Assembly: GCA_046347155.1 (NCBI GenBank)
Contig: JAXMGT010000002.1
Coordinates: 992,001-1,056,000 of the forward strand
Reading direction: 5' to 3'
DNA from: RPQJ01 sp046347155
GTDB lineage: Bacteria > Pseudomonadota > Gammaproteobacteria > Steroidobacterales > Steroidobacteraceae
Length of the DNA stretch: 64,000 bases
Below, piece by piece: positions 50,676 to 60,663 of the stretch. A program made the translations under genes and the position numbers. Below the pieces are notes generated by a model that saw nothing but the letters and a program-made list of their open reading frames with translations, did no database searches and was not told the origin of the DNA. How positions within the stretch are numbered: the stretch's first letter is position 1; each line of letters begins with the position of its first letter.

Positions 50676-51020
50676 ATGATGCGTCCACGTCGATTCCTCC
50701 CGCTGCTCGCTGCCGCCGTGCTCGCGATGGTGTCGGCCGGTTGTGCCGGCTGGCCCGTGCAGGAAATGAGCAACGCACGGCAGGCGATCAACGCGGCCCA
50801 GAAGGCGGGCGCCGAGAAGTACGCCCCGGCACCGCTCGCCGACGCGCGCAAGCTCCTGTCCGACGCCTCGTCGAGTGCGCGCAAGGGGGATTACCGCGCG
50901 GCCCAGGAGCAGGCGGACCAGGCGCGCGCGAAGGCGATCGAGGCCCGGCAGGCCGCCGAGAAGGCCGCGGCGGCCGAGAAGGCTGCGCCGGCCGAGCCGG
51001 CGCCCACGACGCCGCCCTGA
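50676..51020 (+). CDS. DUF4398 lipoprotein
   Basis: A 114-residue outer-membrane-type lipoprotein. The signal ends in the lipobox VSAGC (about residues 19-23). The mature part is a short, charged helical region (NARQAINAAQKAGAEKY, SDASSSARKGDYRAAQEQA) typical of DUF4398, with a low-complexity Ala/Glu/Pro tail. Two adjacent ATGs start the frame. Related proteins in other bacteria are periplasmic, often next to OmpA-like genes; no partner is found here. Confidence 0.82.
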   Translation: MMRPRRFLPLLAAAVLAMVSAGCAGWPVQEMSNARQAINAAQKAGAEKYAPAPLADARKLLSDASSSARKGDYRAAQEQADQARAKAIEARQAAEKAAAAEKAAPAEPAPTTPP

Positions 51021-51027
51021 CCCCGGC

Positions 51028-51306
51028 ATGAGCGACTGGATCGCGCGACGCTGTCTCGTCTCGGGACGCGTGCAGGGCGTCTGGTATCGCGCCGCGACCC
51101 GCGAACGTGCCGTCGCACTCGGGATCACCGGCCATGCGATCAACCGGCCGGACGGCCGGGTCGAGGTGCTCGCCTGCGGGTCGCCCGCGGCGGTCGAGGC
51201 CATGTGCGCGTGGCTCTGGAAGGGCTCACCCGCGTCGCACGTCATCGCCGTCGAGGTCGAGCCTGCGGCGCCCGCCACCCGGCCCGAGGGGTTCGTGACC
51301 GGCTGA
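51028..51306 (+). CDS. acyP: Acylphosphatase
   Basis: A 92-residue enzyme that hydrolyses acyl phosphates. SGRVQGVWYRAATRERA carries the phosphate-binding arginine, and HAINRPDGRVEVLACG the catalytic asparagine. The ATG at 51028 is 7 bases after the DUF4398 stop, so the genes may be co-transcribed. Length and motif order are standard. Confidence 0.94.
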   Translation: MSDWIARRCLVSGRVQGVWYRAATRERAVALGITGHAINRPDGRVEVLACGSPAAVEAMCAWLWKGSPASHVIAVEVEPAAPATRPEGFVTG

Positions 51307-51313
51307 ACGCGCC

Positions 51314-51898
51314 TCAGTGCGCGTAGCGCCAGCGCGTGACCAGGCGGTCGAGCACGAGGTCGGAGTAGTCGGGCCGGCCGAGGCTGCCGTTGTAGCGCTG
51401 CAGCGCGCGCTGGTAATCGCCGCGTTCCTTGCGCAGGTAGTAGCCGAGAATCGTCGTGCCCATACGCACGTTGTCCGCCACCCGGATCAACTGCGAATTC
51501 GACATGCCGAGTTGCGAGGGCCAGAACGGCATCACCTGCATCAGGCCCACCGCGCCGGCCGACGACACGGCGTAGCGGTTGAAGCGGCTCTCGACGTCCA
51601 TCACGGCGAGCACGAGCTCCGGCGGCAGGTCGACCCGCTTCGCCTCGCAGTGCACGTGCAGCAGGATCTGGCTGCGCTCCTCTGGGTCCTTCACGTAGCG
51701 GCCGAGCCGCGGCTCCATGTACGCGAGCCACACGGCCTGCTCGTAGCGGTCCTCGAAGCACTGCCCGGGTTTCATCGCCGCGGCGATCACGCCGCGCAGC
51801 TCGGGGTCCATCTGTCGGTCCGCGCGCGCCGCGGCGGGCGACAGCGCCGTCGCGGCGACGAGCGCAAGCAACGCGGACCGCGGCGTTCGGGCGTGCAT
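51314..51898 (-). CDS. Soluble lytic transglycosylase-like protein
   Basis: A 194-residue exported protein: a signal peptide (ALLALVAATALSPAAARA) and a family 1-type lytic transglycosylase domain. The catalytic glutamate is in MDVESRFNRYAVSSAGAVG, followed by GLMQVMPFWP, the second signature, and QRYNGSLGR. It is probably periplasmic, cleaving peptidoglycan glycan strands. It follows proS by one base on the same strand, an order seen in other gammaproteobacteria. Confidence 0.9.
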   Translation of the reverse strand: MHARTPRSALLALVAATALSPAAARADRQMDPELRGVIAAAMKPGQCFEDRYEQAVWLAYMEPRLGRYVKDPEERSQILLHVHCEAKRVDLPPELVLAVMDVESRFNRYAVSSAGAVGLMQVMPFWPSQLGMSNSQLIRVADNVRMGTTILGYYLRKERGDYQRALQRYNGSLGRPDYSDLVLDRLVTRWRYAH

Positions 51899-51899
51899 C

Positions 51900-53621
51900 T
51901 CAGCGCGGGGCGCGCAGGCGCTCCCGCAGGAACCCGGTCACGGTGTCGACCGGCACCTCGGCCGCGCCGTCGCCGGTGCGGGGCTTGTACTCGACGACAC
52001 CGCGCTCGAGGCCCTTGTCGCCGACGACGATCCGGTGCGGGATGCCGACGAGCTCGTCGTCCGCGAACTTCACGCCCGGGCGCGCGTCGCGGTCGTCGTA
52101 GACGACCTCGAGGCCGGCCGCGGTCAGTTCCGCGTACAGCCGCTCGGCCGTCTCGCGGACGCGCTCGGACTTCTGCAGGTTGATCGGTATCAGCGACACG
52201 TGGAACGGTGCGATCGGCAGGGGCCAGACGATCCCGCGCTCATCGTGGTTCTGCTCGATGGCCGCCGCCACGACGCGCGTCACACCGATGCCGTAGCAAC
52301 CCATGAACATCGTCACGGACTTGCCCTGCTCGTCGAGCACCTCGGCCTTCATCGCGGCGCTGTACTTGCGGCCGAGCTGGAAGATGTGGCCGACCTCGAT
52401 CCCGCGCGCGATGCCGAGCGTGCCGCGGCCCGAAGGGCTCGGGTCGCCGGGCACGACGTTGCGGATGTCCGCCACCTCGGGCTCGGGCAGGTCGCGGCCC
52501 CAGTTGACGCCCGTCAGGTGCGCGTCCTTCTCGTTCGCACCACAGACGAAGTCGGCCAGGTGCGCGGCCGCGCGGTCCGCGTAGACGCGGATCCCGCCCG
52601 GGAGGCCCACGGGCCCGAGATAACCCGGCTCGCAGCCGGTGGCCTGTCGCACCTGCTCGGCGTCCGCCATCCGGAGCGGCGAGGCAACGCCGGGCAGCTT
52701 CTGCGCCTTGATCGCGTTCAGCTCGTGGTCGCCGCGCACGAGCAGCGCCACGACGCCACCGTCGGCGCCCTCGACGAAGAGCGCCTTCAGCGTACGGTCG
52801 GCGGGGACCCCGAGCAGCGCCGACACCTCGGCGATCGTCTTCGCGCCCGGCGTCGGCACCTTCGCGAGCGGCAGTGCCGGGGCCGGGCGGGCACCGGCCG
52901 GCGCGAGCGCCTCGGCGAGCTCGACGTTGGCCGCGTAGTCGTCGCCGTCCGAGAACGCGATCGCGTCCTCGCCCGAGTCCGCGAGCACGTGGAACTCCTG
53001 CGACGCGTTGCCGCCGATGCTGCCCGTGTCGGCGCGCACGGCGCGGAAGCGCAGGTTCATCCGCTCGAAGATCCGCGTGTAGGCGCGGTACATCGCCTGG
53101 TAACCCTGTTCAAGCGACGCCTCGTCGAGGTGGAACGAGTAGGCGTCCTTCATCGTGAACTCGCGCGCCCGCATCACGCCGAAGCGCGGCCGGATCTCGT
53201 CGCGGAACTTGGTCTGGATCTGGTAGAAGTTGACCGGCAGCTGGCGGTAGCTCTTCAGTTCACGGCGCGCGATGTCCGTGATCACTTCCTCGTGCGTCGG
53301 ACCGTAGACGAACGGCCGGTCGTGCCGGTCGGCGATCCTGAGCAACTCGGGCCCGTACTGTTCCCAGCGCCCCGATTCCTGCCAGAGCTCGGCCGGCTGC
53401 ACGGTCGGCATCAGGAGCTCGATCGCGCCCTCGCGGTTCATCTCCTCGCGGATGATCTGCTCGACCTTGCGCAGCACCCTGAGGCCCATCGGCAGCCACG
53501 AGTAGAGCCCGGCGGAGAGCCGGCGGACCAGGCCCGCCCGCAGCATCAGCTGGTGGCTGACCACCTCGGCGTCGGCGGGCACGTCCCGCAAGGTGTTGAT
53601 CGGGTAGGTCGAAAGTCGCAT
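51900..53621 (-). CDS. proS: Prolyl-tRNA synthetase (bacterial type)
   Basis: Class II synthetase of 573 residues, the bacterial form with an editing domain inserted between motifs 2 and 3 (about residues 225-390). The start MRLSTYPINTLRDVPADAEV is typical, VMRAREFTMKDAYSFH is motif 2, and the motif 3 region is MGCYGIGVTRVVAAAIEQ. The anticodon-binding domain runs from about 470 to the end. It is divergent from pssA. Confidence 0.97.
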   Translation of the reverse strand: MRLSTYPINTLRDVPADAEVVSHQLMLRAGLVRRLSAGLYSWLPMGLRVLRKVEQIIREEMNREGAIELLMPTVQPAELWQESGRWEQYGPELLRIADRHDRPFVYGPTHEEVITDIARRELKSYRQLPVNFYQIQTKFRDEIRPRFGVMRAREFTMKDAYSFHLDEASLEQGYQAMYRAYTRIFERMNLRFRAVRADTGSIGGNASQEFHVLADSGEDAIAFSDGDDYAANVELAEALAPAGARPAPALPLAKVPTPGAKTIAEVSALLGVPADRTLKALFVEGADGGVVALLVRGDHELNAIKAQKLPGVASPLRMADAEQVRQATGCEPGYLGPVGLPGGIRVYADRAAAHLADFVCGANEKDAHLTGVNWGRDLPEPEVADIRNVVPGDPSPSGRGTLGIARGIEVGHIFQLGRKYSAAMKAEVLDEQGKSVTMFMGCYGIGVTRVVAAAIEQNHDERGIVWPLPIAPFHVSLIPINLQKSERVRETAERLYAELTAAGLEVVYDDRDARPGVKFADDELVGIPHRIVVGDKGLERGVVEYKPRTGDGAAEVPVDTVTGFLRERLRAPR

Positions 53622-53657
53622 CGGGGCACCGGTTCTGCGCAGTACGGGCGGCCGCGG

Positions 53658-53663
53658 ATTCTA
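53658..53663 (-). promoter_or_regulatory. Putative extended -10 promoter for proS
   Basis: On the minus strand the sequence reads TGCTAGAAT, an extended -10 with TAGAAT (5 of 6). It lies 37 bases before the proS ATG. No clear -35 box is present, as is common for extended -10 promoters. Confidence 0.4.
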
Positions 53664-53716
53664 GCAGAGCGGCCACCCGGGCCCGGCCGCTCGTTGTGCC
53701 CGCGCCGACCCCTGCC

Positions 53717-53722
53717 TATGAT
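53717..53722 (+). promoter_or_regulatory. Putative -10 box for pssA
   Basis: TATGAT (5 of 6) lies 27 bases before the pssA ATG; TTGTGC at 53694-53699 is a poor -35 candidate at 17-base spacing. Confidence 0.35.
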
Positions 53723-53748
53723 GGCCCGAACCCACCGCCCGAGCGCAC

Positions 53749-54543
53749 ATGACGAGCGAAGACATGGACCCGCGCGATGCCACCCGGCAGCCGCGCAGCC
53801 GCGGCATCTACCTGCTGCCGAACCTGTTCACGACAGGCTGCCTGTTCTCGGGCTTCTACGCGATCGTCGCGGCCGCGGACGGCAACTTCGACCGTGCGGG
53901 CATCGCGATCTTCGTCGCGATGATCTGCGACGGCCTCGACGGCCGCATCGCGCGCTGGACCAACACCCAGAGCGAGTTCGGCAAGGAGTACGACAGCCTC
54001 TCGGACATGGTCGCATTCGGCCTCGCGCCGGCGATCGTGGCCTACCAGTGGGGCGTCGCGCGGATCGCCGAGTACGGGGCCGTGTGGGGCCGCGTCGGCT
54101 GGCTCGCCACGTTCTTCTACGCGGCCTGCGCGGCGATCCGGCTCGCGCGCTTCAACGCCCGGGCGGCGACCGCGGACAAGCGCTTCTTCGAGGGCCTGCC
54201 GAGCCCGTCGGCGGCGGGCGTGCTCGCGGGCTTCGTCTGGATGCTGAACGACCTGCAGCGCGAAGGCCTCCGGACGCTGGTGCTCGCGTTCGTCATGGCG
54301 TTCCTCGCCGGCAGCCTGATGGTGAGCCGTTTCGCGTACGCAAGCGGCAAGGACTTCAACCTGAAGCAGCGCGTGCCCGTCGCGTTGCTCGCGCTCGTGC
54401 CGCTCGCGTTCGTGCTGGTCGGGTCGAGCCCGCCCGAGATGCTCTTCGGCCTGTTCGGGCTCTATGCGTTGTCGGGTCCGCTCGTGTGGGCCTGGCACCG
54501 GGTCACGCGGGGTCGGCGCGGGCCGCCGGCCACGCAGGGCTGA
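53749..54543 (+). CDS. pssA: CDP-diacylglycerol--serine O-phosphatidyltransferase
   Basis: Integral membrane enzyme of 264 residues making phosphatidylserine. The signature is DGLDGRIARWTNTQSEFGKE followed by YDSLSD, matching D-G-x2-A-R-x8-G-x3-D-x3-D. GIYLLPNLFTTGCLFSGFYA at the N-terminus and IRLARFNARA, FFEGLPSPSAAG are typical of the type II (CDP-alcohol transferase) form. About seven membrane helices are predicted. It is divergent from proS and followed by udg. Confidence 0.93.
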   Translation: MTSEDMDPRDATRQPRSRGIYLLPNLFTTGCLFSGFYAIVAAADGNFDRAGIAIFVAMICDGLDGRIARWTNTQSEFGKEYDSLSDMVAFGLAPAIVAYQWGVARIAEYGAVWGRVGWLATFFYAACAAIRLARFNARAATADKRFFEGLPSPSAAGVLAGFVWMLNDLQREGLRTLVLAFVMAFLAGSLMVSRFAYASGKDFNLKQRVPVALLALVPLAFVLVGSSPPEMLFGLFGLYALSGPLVWAWHRVTRGRRGPPATQG

Positions 54544-54554
54544 GGTGATCGACC

Positions 54555-55355
54555 GTGGATGCGCGGCGTGCGGCTTACCTCGAGGCGCTCGGCGTCGACG
54601 TCTACGTCCGCCGGGAACTCGTCGCGCCCGCCGCCGCAATGGTGCCCGCGACCGCGGCTCCGCCGTCGCCCGAGCGTCCCGCCCGGTCCGCCGCACGCGC
54701 GGTCGCCGCGTCCCCGGCGGCCTCGCGGGCCGACCCTGACGCACGGGCCGCGCCGCCGGACGCGGCCATCGAGGGCCTCGGCTGGGAGCCACTCCGGGCC
54801 ACCGTCGCCGAATGCCGCCGCTGCGGGCTCTGCGACGGGCGGACCCAGACGGTGTTCGGCGTCGGCGACACGGCCGCGCGCTGGATGTTCATCGGCGAGG
54901 CGCCCGGCGCGGACGAGGACCGGCAGGGCGAGCCCTTCGTCGGCCGTGCGGGCCAGCTGCTCACCTCGATGATCCGGGCGACCGGGCTCCGGCGCGAGGA
55001 CGTCTACATCGCGAACGTGCTCAAGTGCCGCCCGCCCGGCAACCGCGACCCGCACCCGGACGAGGCGGCCGCGTGCCGGCCGTACCTCGACCGCCAGATC
55101 GAACTCGTGAACCCGGCGCTCGTCGTCGCGGTCGGCCGGATCGCCGCTCAGACGCTGCTCGGCACCGACACGCCGCTCGCGCGGCTGCGGGGCCGGGTCC
55201 ACGCGCTCGGCGCGGCGCGGCGGCCGCTCGTCGTCGTCTACCACCCGGCCTACCTGCTCAGGAGCCCGGGCGAGAAGCGCAAGGCCTGGCTCGACCTGTT
55301 GCAGGCCCGCGAGGTCTACGCCCGCCTCGAGCGTGGCGAGCCGGTGCTGCCGTGA
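54555..55355 (+). CDS. Uracil-DNA glycosylase, family 4 (Fe-S)
   Basis: An iron-sulfur uracil-DNA glycosylase-like protein of 266 residues. A variable Ala/Pro-rich N-terminus (about 1-75) precedes the domain with CRRCGLC, the active-site GEAPGADEDRQGEPF, VGRAGQLL, ANVLKCRPPGNRDP, and HPAYLLRSPGEK. The four cysteines expected for a [4Fe-4S] cluster are in the CxxCxxC region, the CRPP motif and AACRP. The GTG at 54555 is 11 bases after pssA. The N-terminus resembles the polymerase-related extension seen in SPO1-type family members. rimI overlaps the end. Confidence 0.92.
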   Translation: MDARRAAYLEALGVDVYVRRELVAPAAAMVPATAAPPSPERPARSAARAVAASPAASRADPDARAAPPDAAIEGLGWEPLRATVAECRRCGLCDGRTQTVFGVGDTAARWMFIGEAPGADEDRQGEPFVGRAGQLLTSMIRATGLRREDVYIANVLKCRPPGNRDPHPDEAAACRPYLDRQIELVNPALVVAVGRIAAQTLLGTDTPLARLRGRVHALGAARRPLVVVYHPAYLLRSPGEKRKAWLDLLQAREVYARLERGEPVLP

Positions 55356-55855
55356 GCGCCGCCCGACCGGAGTCGCACGGCCACGCGCGTCTGGTGCGGT
55401 TCCGGGCGATGACGCCGTTCGACGTGCCAGCCGTCGCGGCGCTCGAGCGCGCGTCCTACGCGTTCCCGTGGAGCGAGGGCATCTTCCGGGACTGCCTGCG
55501 CGTCGGCTACCTGTGCCGAGTGGCCGAAATCGACGCGCAGGTCGCGGCCTACGGGATCGTCGCGATGGGGGCCGGCGAGTCGCACGTGCTCAACCTCTGC
55601 GTCGACACGCGGCTGCGGGGACGCGGGATCGGTCGCCAGATGCTGATGCTGCTGCTCGAGCGGTCCCGAGACGCCGGGATGACCGAGGTGTTCCTCGAGG
55701 TCCGGCCCTCGAACGCGATGGCGCTCGCGCTGTACCAGTCGGTCGGGTTCGTCCAGGTCGGGGTCCGCAAGGGCTACTACCAGGCGGACGAGGGGCGCGA
55801 GGACGCGCTGGTGCTCAGGCTGCAGCTGGCCGACGGGCCCCCGCCCGTGGCCTGA
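55352..55855 (+). CDS. rimI: Ribosomal protein S18 alanine N-acetyltransferase
   Basis: GNAT acetyltransferase of 167 residues. MTPFDVPAVAALERASYAFPW is the family start region; VLNLCVDTRLRGRGIGRQM holds the acetyl-CoA loop, and LEVRPSNAMALALYQSVGF the C-terminal motif. The GTG at 55352 overlaps the udg stop by GTGA. The assignment to RimI rather than another GNAT rests on motif spacing and the usual neighbourhood of udg and prfC genes. Confidence 0.88.
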   Translation: MSAARPESHGHARLVRFRAMTPFDVPAVAALERASYAFPWSEGIFRDCLRVGYLCRVAEIDAQVAAYGIVAMGAGESHVLNLCVDTRLRGRGIGRQMLMLLLERSRDAGMTEVFLEVRPSNAMALALYQSVGFVQVGVRKGYYQADEGREDALVLRLQLADGPPPVA

Positions 55856-55861
55856 TAGAAT
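55853..55861 (+). promoter_or_regulatory. Putative extended -10 promoter for prfC
   Basis: TGATAGAAT is an extended -10 (TG then TAGAAT, 5 of 6), overlapping the rimI stop codon and 34 bases before the prfC ATG. No -35 box of note. Confidence 0.35.
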
Positions 55862-55894
55862 CGCGCCCCCGTTCCAGACCGGCCGGCCCCCACG

Positions 55895-57464
<1,570 letters not shown>

Positions 57465-57490
<26 letters not shown>

Positions 57491-58736
57491 CGTCCTCGCG
57501 CGGCCGCCGGTCGTCGCCTGGGCGCTCACGGACTGGGCGAACTCTGCGTTCGCGACCACCGTGATGGCCGGGTTCTTCCCGGTGTTCTTCAAGCAGTACT
57601 GGAACGCCGGCGTCGCGGCGACCGAGAGCACGTTCCGGCTCGGGCTCGTCAGCACGATCGCGAGCGTCGCGGTCGCCGTGCTCGCGCCCATGCTCGGCGT
57701 GCTCGCGGACCGCGGCGGCTCGCGCGTACGGATGCTGATGGCGTTCACGGTGCTCGGCGCGGCCGGCACCGTCGCGCTCGGGTTCGTGGGCCAGGGGCAG
57801 TGGGTCGCCGCGGCGGCGATGTACCTCGTCGCCTCGCTCGGCTTCTGGGGCGGGATCGTGTTCAGCGACTCGCTGCTGCTGCACGTGGCCGAACCCGACG
57901 AATACGACCTCGTCTCGGGCTACGGCTACTCGCTCGGCTACCTCGGCGGCGGGCTCCTGTTCGCGGTCAATGTGCTGATGACGCTGAAGCCTGGATGGTT
58001 CGGGCTCGCCGGCGCGGCCGAGGCCGTGCGCTGGTCGTTCGTCTCGGTGGGCGCCTGGTGGGTGGTGTTCGCACTGCCGTGCGCGTTCCTCGTGCACGAG
58101 CGGGGCCCGCGCCCGGCCCGGGCGCCGTTCGCCGCGATGCTCTCGCAGGCGTTCGCCGAACTCGCGAGGACCGCGCGCGGGATCGTCGGTCACCGCCACC
58201 TGCTCTGGTTCCTGCTCGCCTACGTGCTCTACATCGACGGCGTGAACACCGTGATCAAGATGGCGGTGGACTACGGCCTGTCGCTCGGGTTCGAACAGTC
58301 GCAGCTCGTGCTCGCGCTGCTCCTCACGCAGTTCGTCGCGTTCCCGGCCGCGCTCGCCTTTGGCTGGCTGGGCGGCCGGATCGGCGCGCCGGCCGGCATC
58401 TTCGTCGCGCTCGCGGTCTACATGGCCGCGACCGGGTACGCGTACTTCATGGACGACGCGCGCGACTTCTACGGGCTCGCGGTCACCGTCGGGCTCGTGC
58501 AGGGCGGCATCCAGTCGCTGAGCCGCAGCTACTACGGCAGCCTCGTGCCGCCCGAGAAGTCCTCCGAGTACTTCGGGTTCTACAACATGGTCGGCAAGGC
58601 CTCGGCGATCGTCGGCCCGGCACTCGTCGGCGTCACGGCGGCCGTGACCGGGGACTCGCGGCTCGCCATACTCTCGATCCTGGTGCTGTTCGTCGCGGGT
58701 GGCGGGCTGCTCGCGGTCGCGACCCGGCACCGCTGA
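57465..58736 (+). CDS. MFS transporter, Atg22/UMF1-like
   Basis: A 423-residue transporter with 12 predicted helices in the UMF1/Atg22 branch of the major facilitator superfamily. Hallmarks are LTDWANSAFATTVMAGFFP at the start, ADRGGSRVRML between helices 2 and 3, GGIQSLSRSYYGSLVPPEKS (the family signature) and EYFGFYNMVGKASAIVGP. The GTG start overlaps prfC by 26 bases. Bacterial members' substrates are largely unknown; amino acid efflux is possible by analogy with the vacuolar proteins. Confidence 0.88.
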
Positions 58737-58750
58737 CGGGGAGAGGGGGA

Positions 58751-59527
58751 ATGTTCTTCAGGCGGCTCGCCGCGCAGCTCGCGCACCAGAACTGGGTTGC
58801 GATCCTGATCGAGTTCGCGATCGTCGTGGCCGGCGTGTTCGTCGGCACGCAGGTGAGCAACTGGAACTCGGACCGGCTCGAGCAGCGGCGGGCAACCGGG
58901 TACCTCGCGCGCATCGAGGCCAATCTCAGGGACGATCTCGGCGCGGCGCAGGCCTCGGTCGAGTACTGGCACACCGTGATCGCCTACGGCGAGGAGGCGA
59001 TCGACTACGCAGACCACGGCCATCTCGTTGGCGGCTCGCGCTGGCGCACGGTGCTGGCGTTCTATCAGGCCAGCCAGCTGAGCACGTATCGCATCGACGA
59101 CACGACCTACCAGGAACTCCGCAGCGCCGGGGACCTCGGCCTGCTGCGGGGCGGGAAGCTGAGCCAGGCGCTTGCCGGGTACTACGTGACGGGTCCGGTG
59201 CCCAGTTCGCCGCACCTGGTGCAGTACAACCCGGAGTACCGGACGATCGTCCGGTCATACACGCCGGTCGCCGTGTCCGATTACATCTGGGACCATTGCG
59301 TCGTGGAAGCCGGCAAGTTGGGCGAGGGATTCAATCCGGACTGCCCGTCGCCGATCAGCGATGCGGAAGCCCAGTCATTGCTCGACCGCTATGTCGGCAC
59401 GCCGGGGCTCGTGCCCGCGCTGCGCTTCTGGGTCAGCAACCAGAAAGTGGCGGCGCGAATGGTCGAGTCGAGCGAGAAGGACGCCCAGTCGCTGCTCGCG
59501 CTCGTGCGGGCGCAACTCGGTCGCTGA
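58751..59527 (+). CDS. Single-pass membrane protein of the 'SNWN' family, copy 2
   Basis: Uncharacterised protein of 258 residues, paralogue of 21251-22036. An N-terminal helix ends in GVFVGTQVSNWNSDRLEQR (about residues 30-48), and TYQELRSAGDLGLLRGGKL corresponds to the second shared motif. Two cysteines (DHCVVEA, NPDCPSP) match the position of the pair in copy 1. The ATG at 58751 has a strong GAGAGGGGGA ribosome binding site. It follows the MFS gene by 14 bases. I know no function for this family. Confidence 0.7.
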   Translation: MFFRRLAAQLAHQNWVAILIEFAIVVAGVFVGTQVSNWNSDRLEQRRATGYLARIEANLRDDLGAAQASVEYWHTVIAYGEEAIDYADHGHLVGGSRWRTVLAFYQASQLSTYRIDDTTYQELRSAGDLGLLRGGKLSQALAGYYVTGPVPSSPHLVQYNPEYRTIVRSYTPVAVSDYIWDHCVVEAGKLGEGFNPDCPSPISDAEAQSLLDRYVGTPGLVPALRFWVSNQKVAARMVESSEKDAQSLLALVRAQLGR

Positions 59528-59534
59528 ACCGTCC

Positions 59535-60350
59535 TCACCAGCCGGCCGGGTCCACGCCGTAGAACTCGACGAGCAGCGCGTGGAGGCGCGGGTGCGCCTC
59601 GCGGAGCCCCACGGGCCGTTCGAAGAAGTCCTCGGACGCCACGGCGAAGAACTCGGTCGGGTCCTCGGCCGCGTACGGGTCCAGGAACGAGTCCTCGTCG
59701 CGCTCGACCGCCGATTCCAGTGCCTCGAATTCCCGCTGCAGGTCCGCGGACCACGCCCCGAGCGTGCGCGGGCGCGCGCCGTCGGGCGTCGCGAGCCCGA
59801 GGCCCTCGGCGTCGAGGTGGTGGGCGAACTCGTGCAGTACGACGTTGTAGCCCTCGCCCGGGTATCGCACGGACTCGAGCACGTCGTCCCAGGACAGGAT
59901 GATCCGGCTCGCGTCCCAGGCCTCGCCGGACAGGTCGCGGCGACGCCGCTCGACGACGCCAGCCTCGTCCTCCACCTCGTCCTCGACCCAGAACGCGCCG
60001 GGGTAGACGAGGACCGAGTGCAGCGACTCGTAGTGGCCGCGACGCCCGAGGAGCAGCAGGCTCGCGAGTCCCGCGATCGTGACGCGGATTTCGTCCGTCA
60101 CCACGAGCCCGTCGCAGCCGACGAATTCCTTCTCGGCGAGGAAGGCGTTCGTGAGCGCCTCGTGCCGGGCGGCGAGGCCGGCCGGCAGTCGCGCGCACGC
60201 GGGCGCGTTCCGCGCGAGCTGGGCGCGCAGTGCCGTCGGCAGCGGAATCGACATCGCCGCGCGACGGCGGCGGGCGCGCACGAGTGGCGCACCGATCAGC
60301 CAGGCGAGCACCGCAGCCGCGGCCAGTGCGACCGCCGCGACCGCCGTCAC
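59535..60350 (-). CDS. mtfA: Zinc-dependent peptidase MtfA
   Basis: Member of the MtfA/M90 family, 271 residues; in E. coli it binds the glucose regulator Mlc and has aminopeptidase activity. A hydrophobic N-terminal segment (about residues 3-22) is not present in E. coli MtfA. The zinc site is VVLHEFAHHLDAEGLG (HExxH), with the downstream glutamate in EDPTEFFAVASEDFFERP. The GTG at 60350 lies 4 bases after the acyl-CoA-binding protein gene on the same strand. It converges on the SNWN gene. Confidence 0.9.
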   Translation of the reverse strand: MTAVAAVALAAAAVLAWLIGAPLVRARRRRAAMSIPLPTALRAQLARNAPACARLPAGLAARHEALTNAFLAEKEFVGCDGLVVTDEIRVTIAGLASLLLLGRRGHYESLHSVLVYPGAFWVEDEVEDEAGVVERRRRDLSGEAWDASRIILSWDDVLESVRYPGEGYNVVLHEFAHHLDAEGLGLATPDGARPRTLGAWSADLQREFEALESAVERDEDSFLDPYAAEDPTEFFAVASEDFFERPVGLREAHPRLHALLVEFYGVDPAGW

Positions 60351-60354
60351 CGGG

Positions 60355-60618
60355 TCAGCCCAGCTTCTTCAGGCGCGCGACGGTGTCCACGTAGGACTTC
60401 ATCGCCTTCTCGGTATCCGTGCCCTTGAGGCGCGCCCACGCGTCGTACTTCGCGCGGTTCACGAAGTCGAACGCACCGGGCCGGTCGCCGGACGCATCGC
60501 CTTCGGTCGCCTGCTTGTAGAGCGCGTAGAGGCGCAGCAGGTCGTCGTCCGAGGGACGGGTCTTCAGGCTCTTGGCATCCTTCGCGGCGGCATCGAACTT
60601 CTTCTTCAGGTCAGACAT
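60355..60618 (-). CDS. Acyl-CoA-binding protein
   Basis: An 87-residue ACBP, a four-helix protein binding long-chain acyl-CoA. The characteristic stretch is LLRLYALYKQATEGDASGDR (about residues 27-46), then AKYDAWARLKGTDTEKAM and YVDTVARLKKLG. Length and motif order are as in eukaryotic and bacterial ACBPs. It probably serves as an intracellular acyl-CoA pool former. It is downstream of the TgpA-like gene and next to mtfA. Confidence 0.95.
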   Translation of the reverse strand: MSDLKKKFDAAAKDAKSLKTRPSDDDLLRLYALYKQATEGDASGDRPGAFDFVNRAKYDAWARLKGTDTEKAMKSYVDTVARLKKLG

Positions 60619-60663
60619 GGCGGTGTCCGTCGGCTGCTGGAATCCGAAGCATACCTGACGCGG

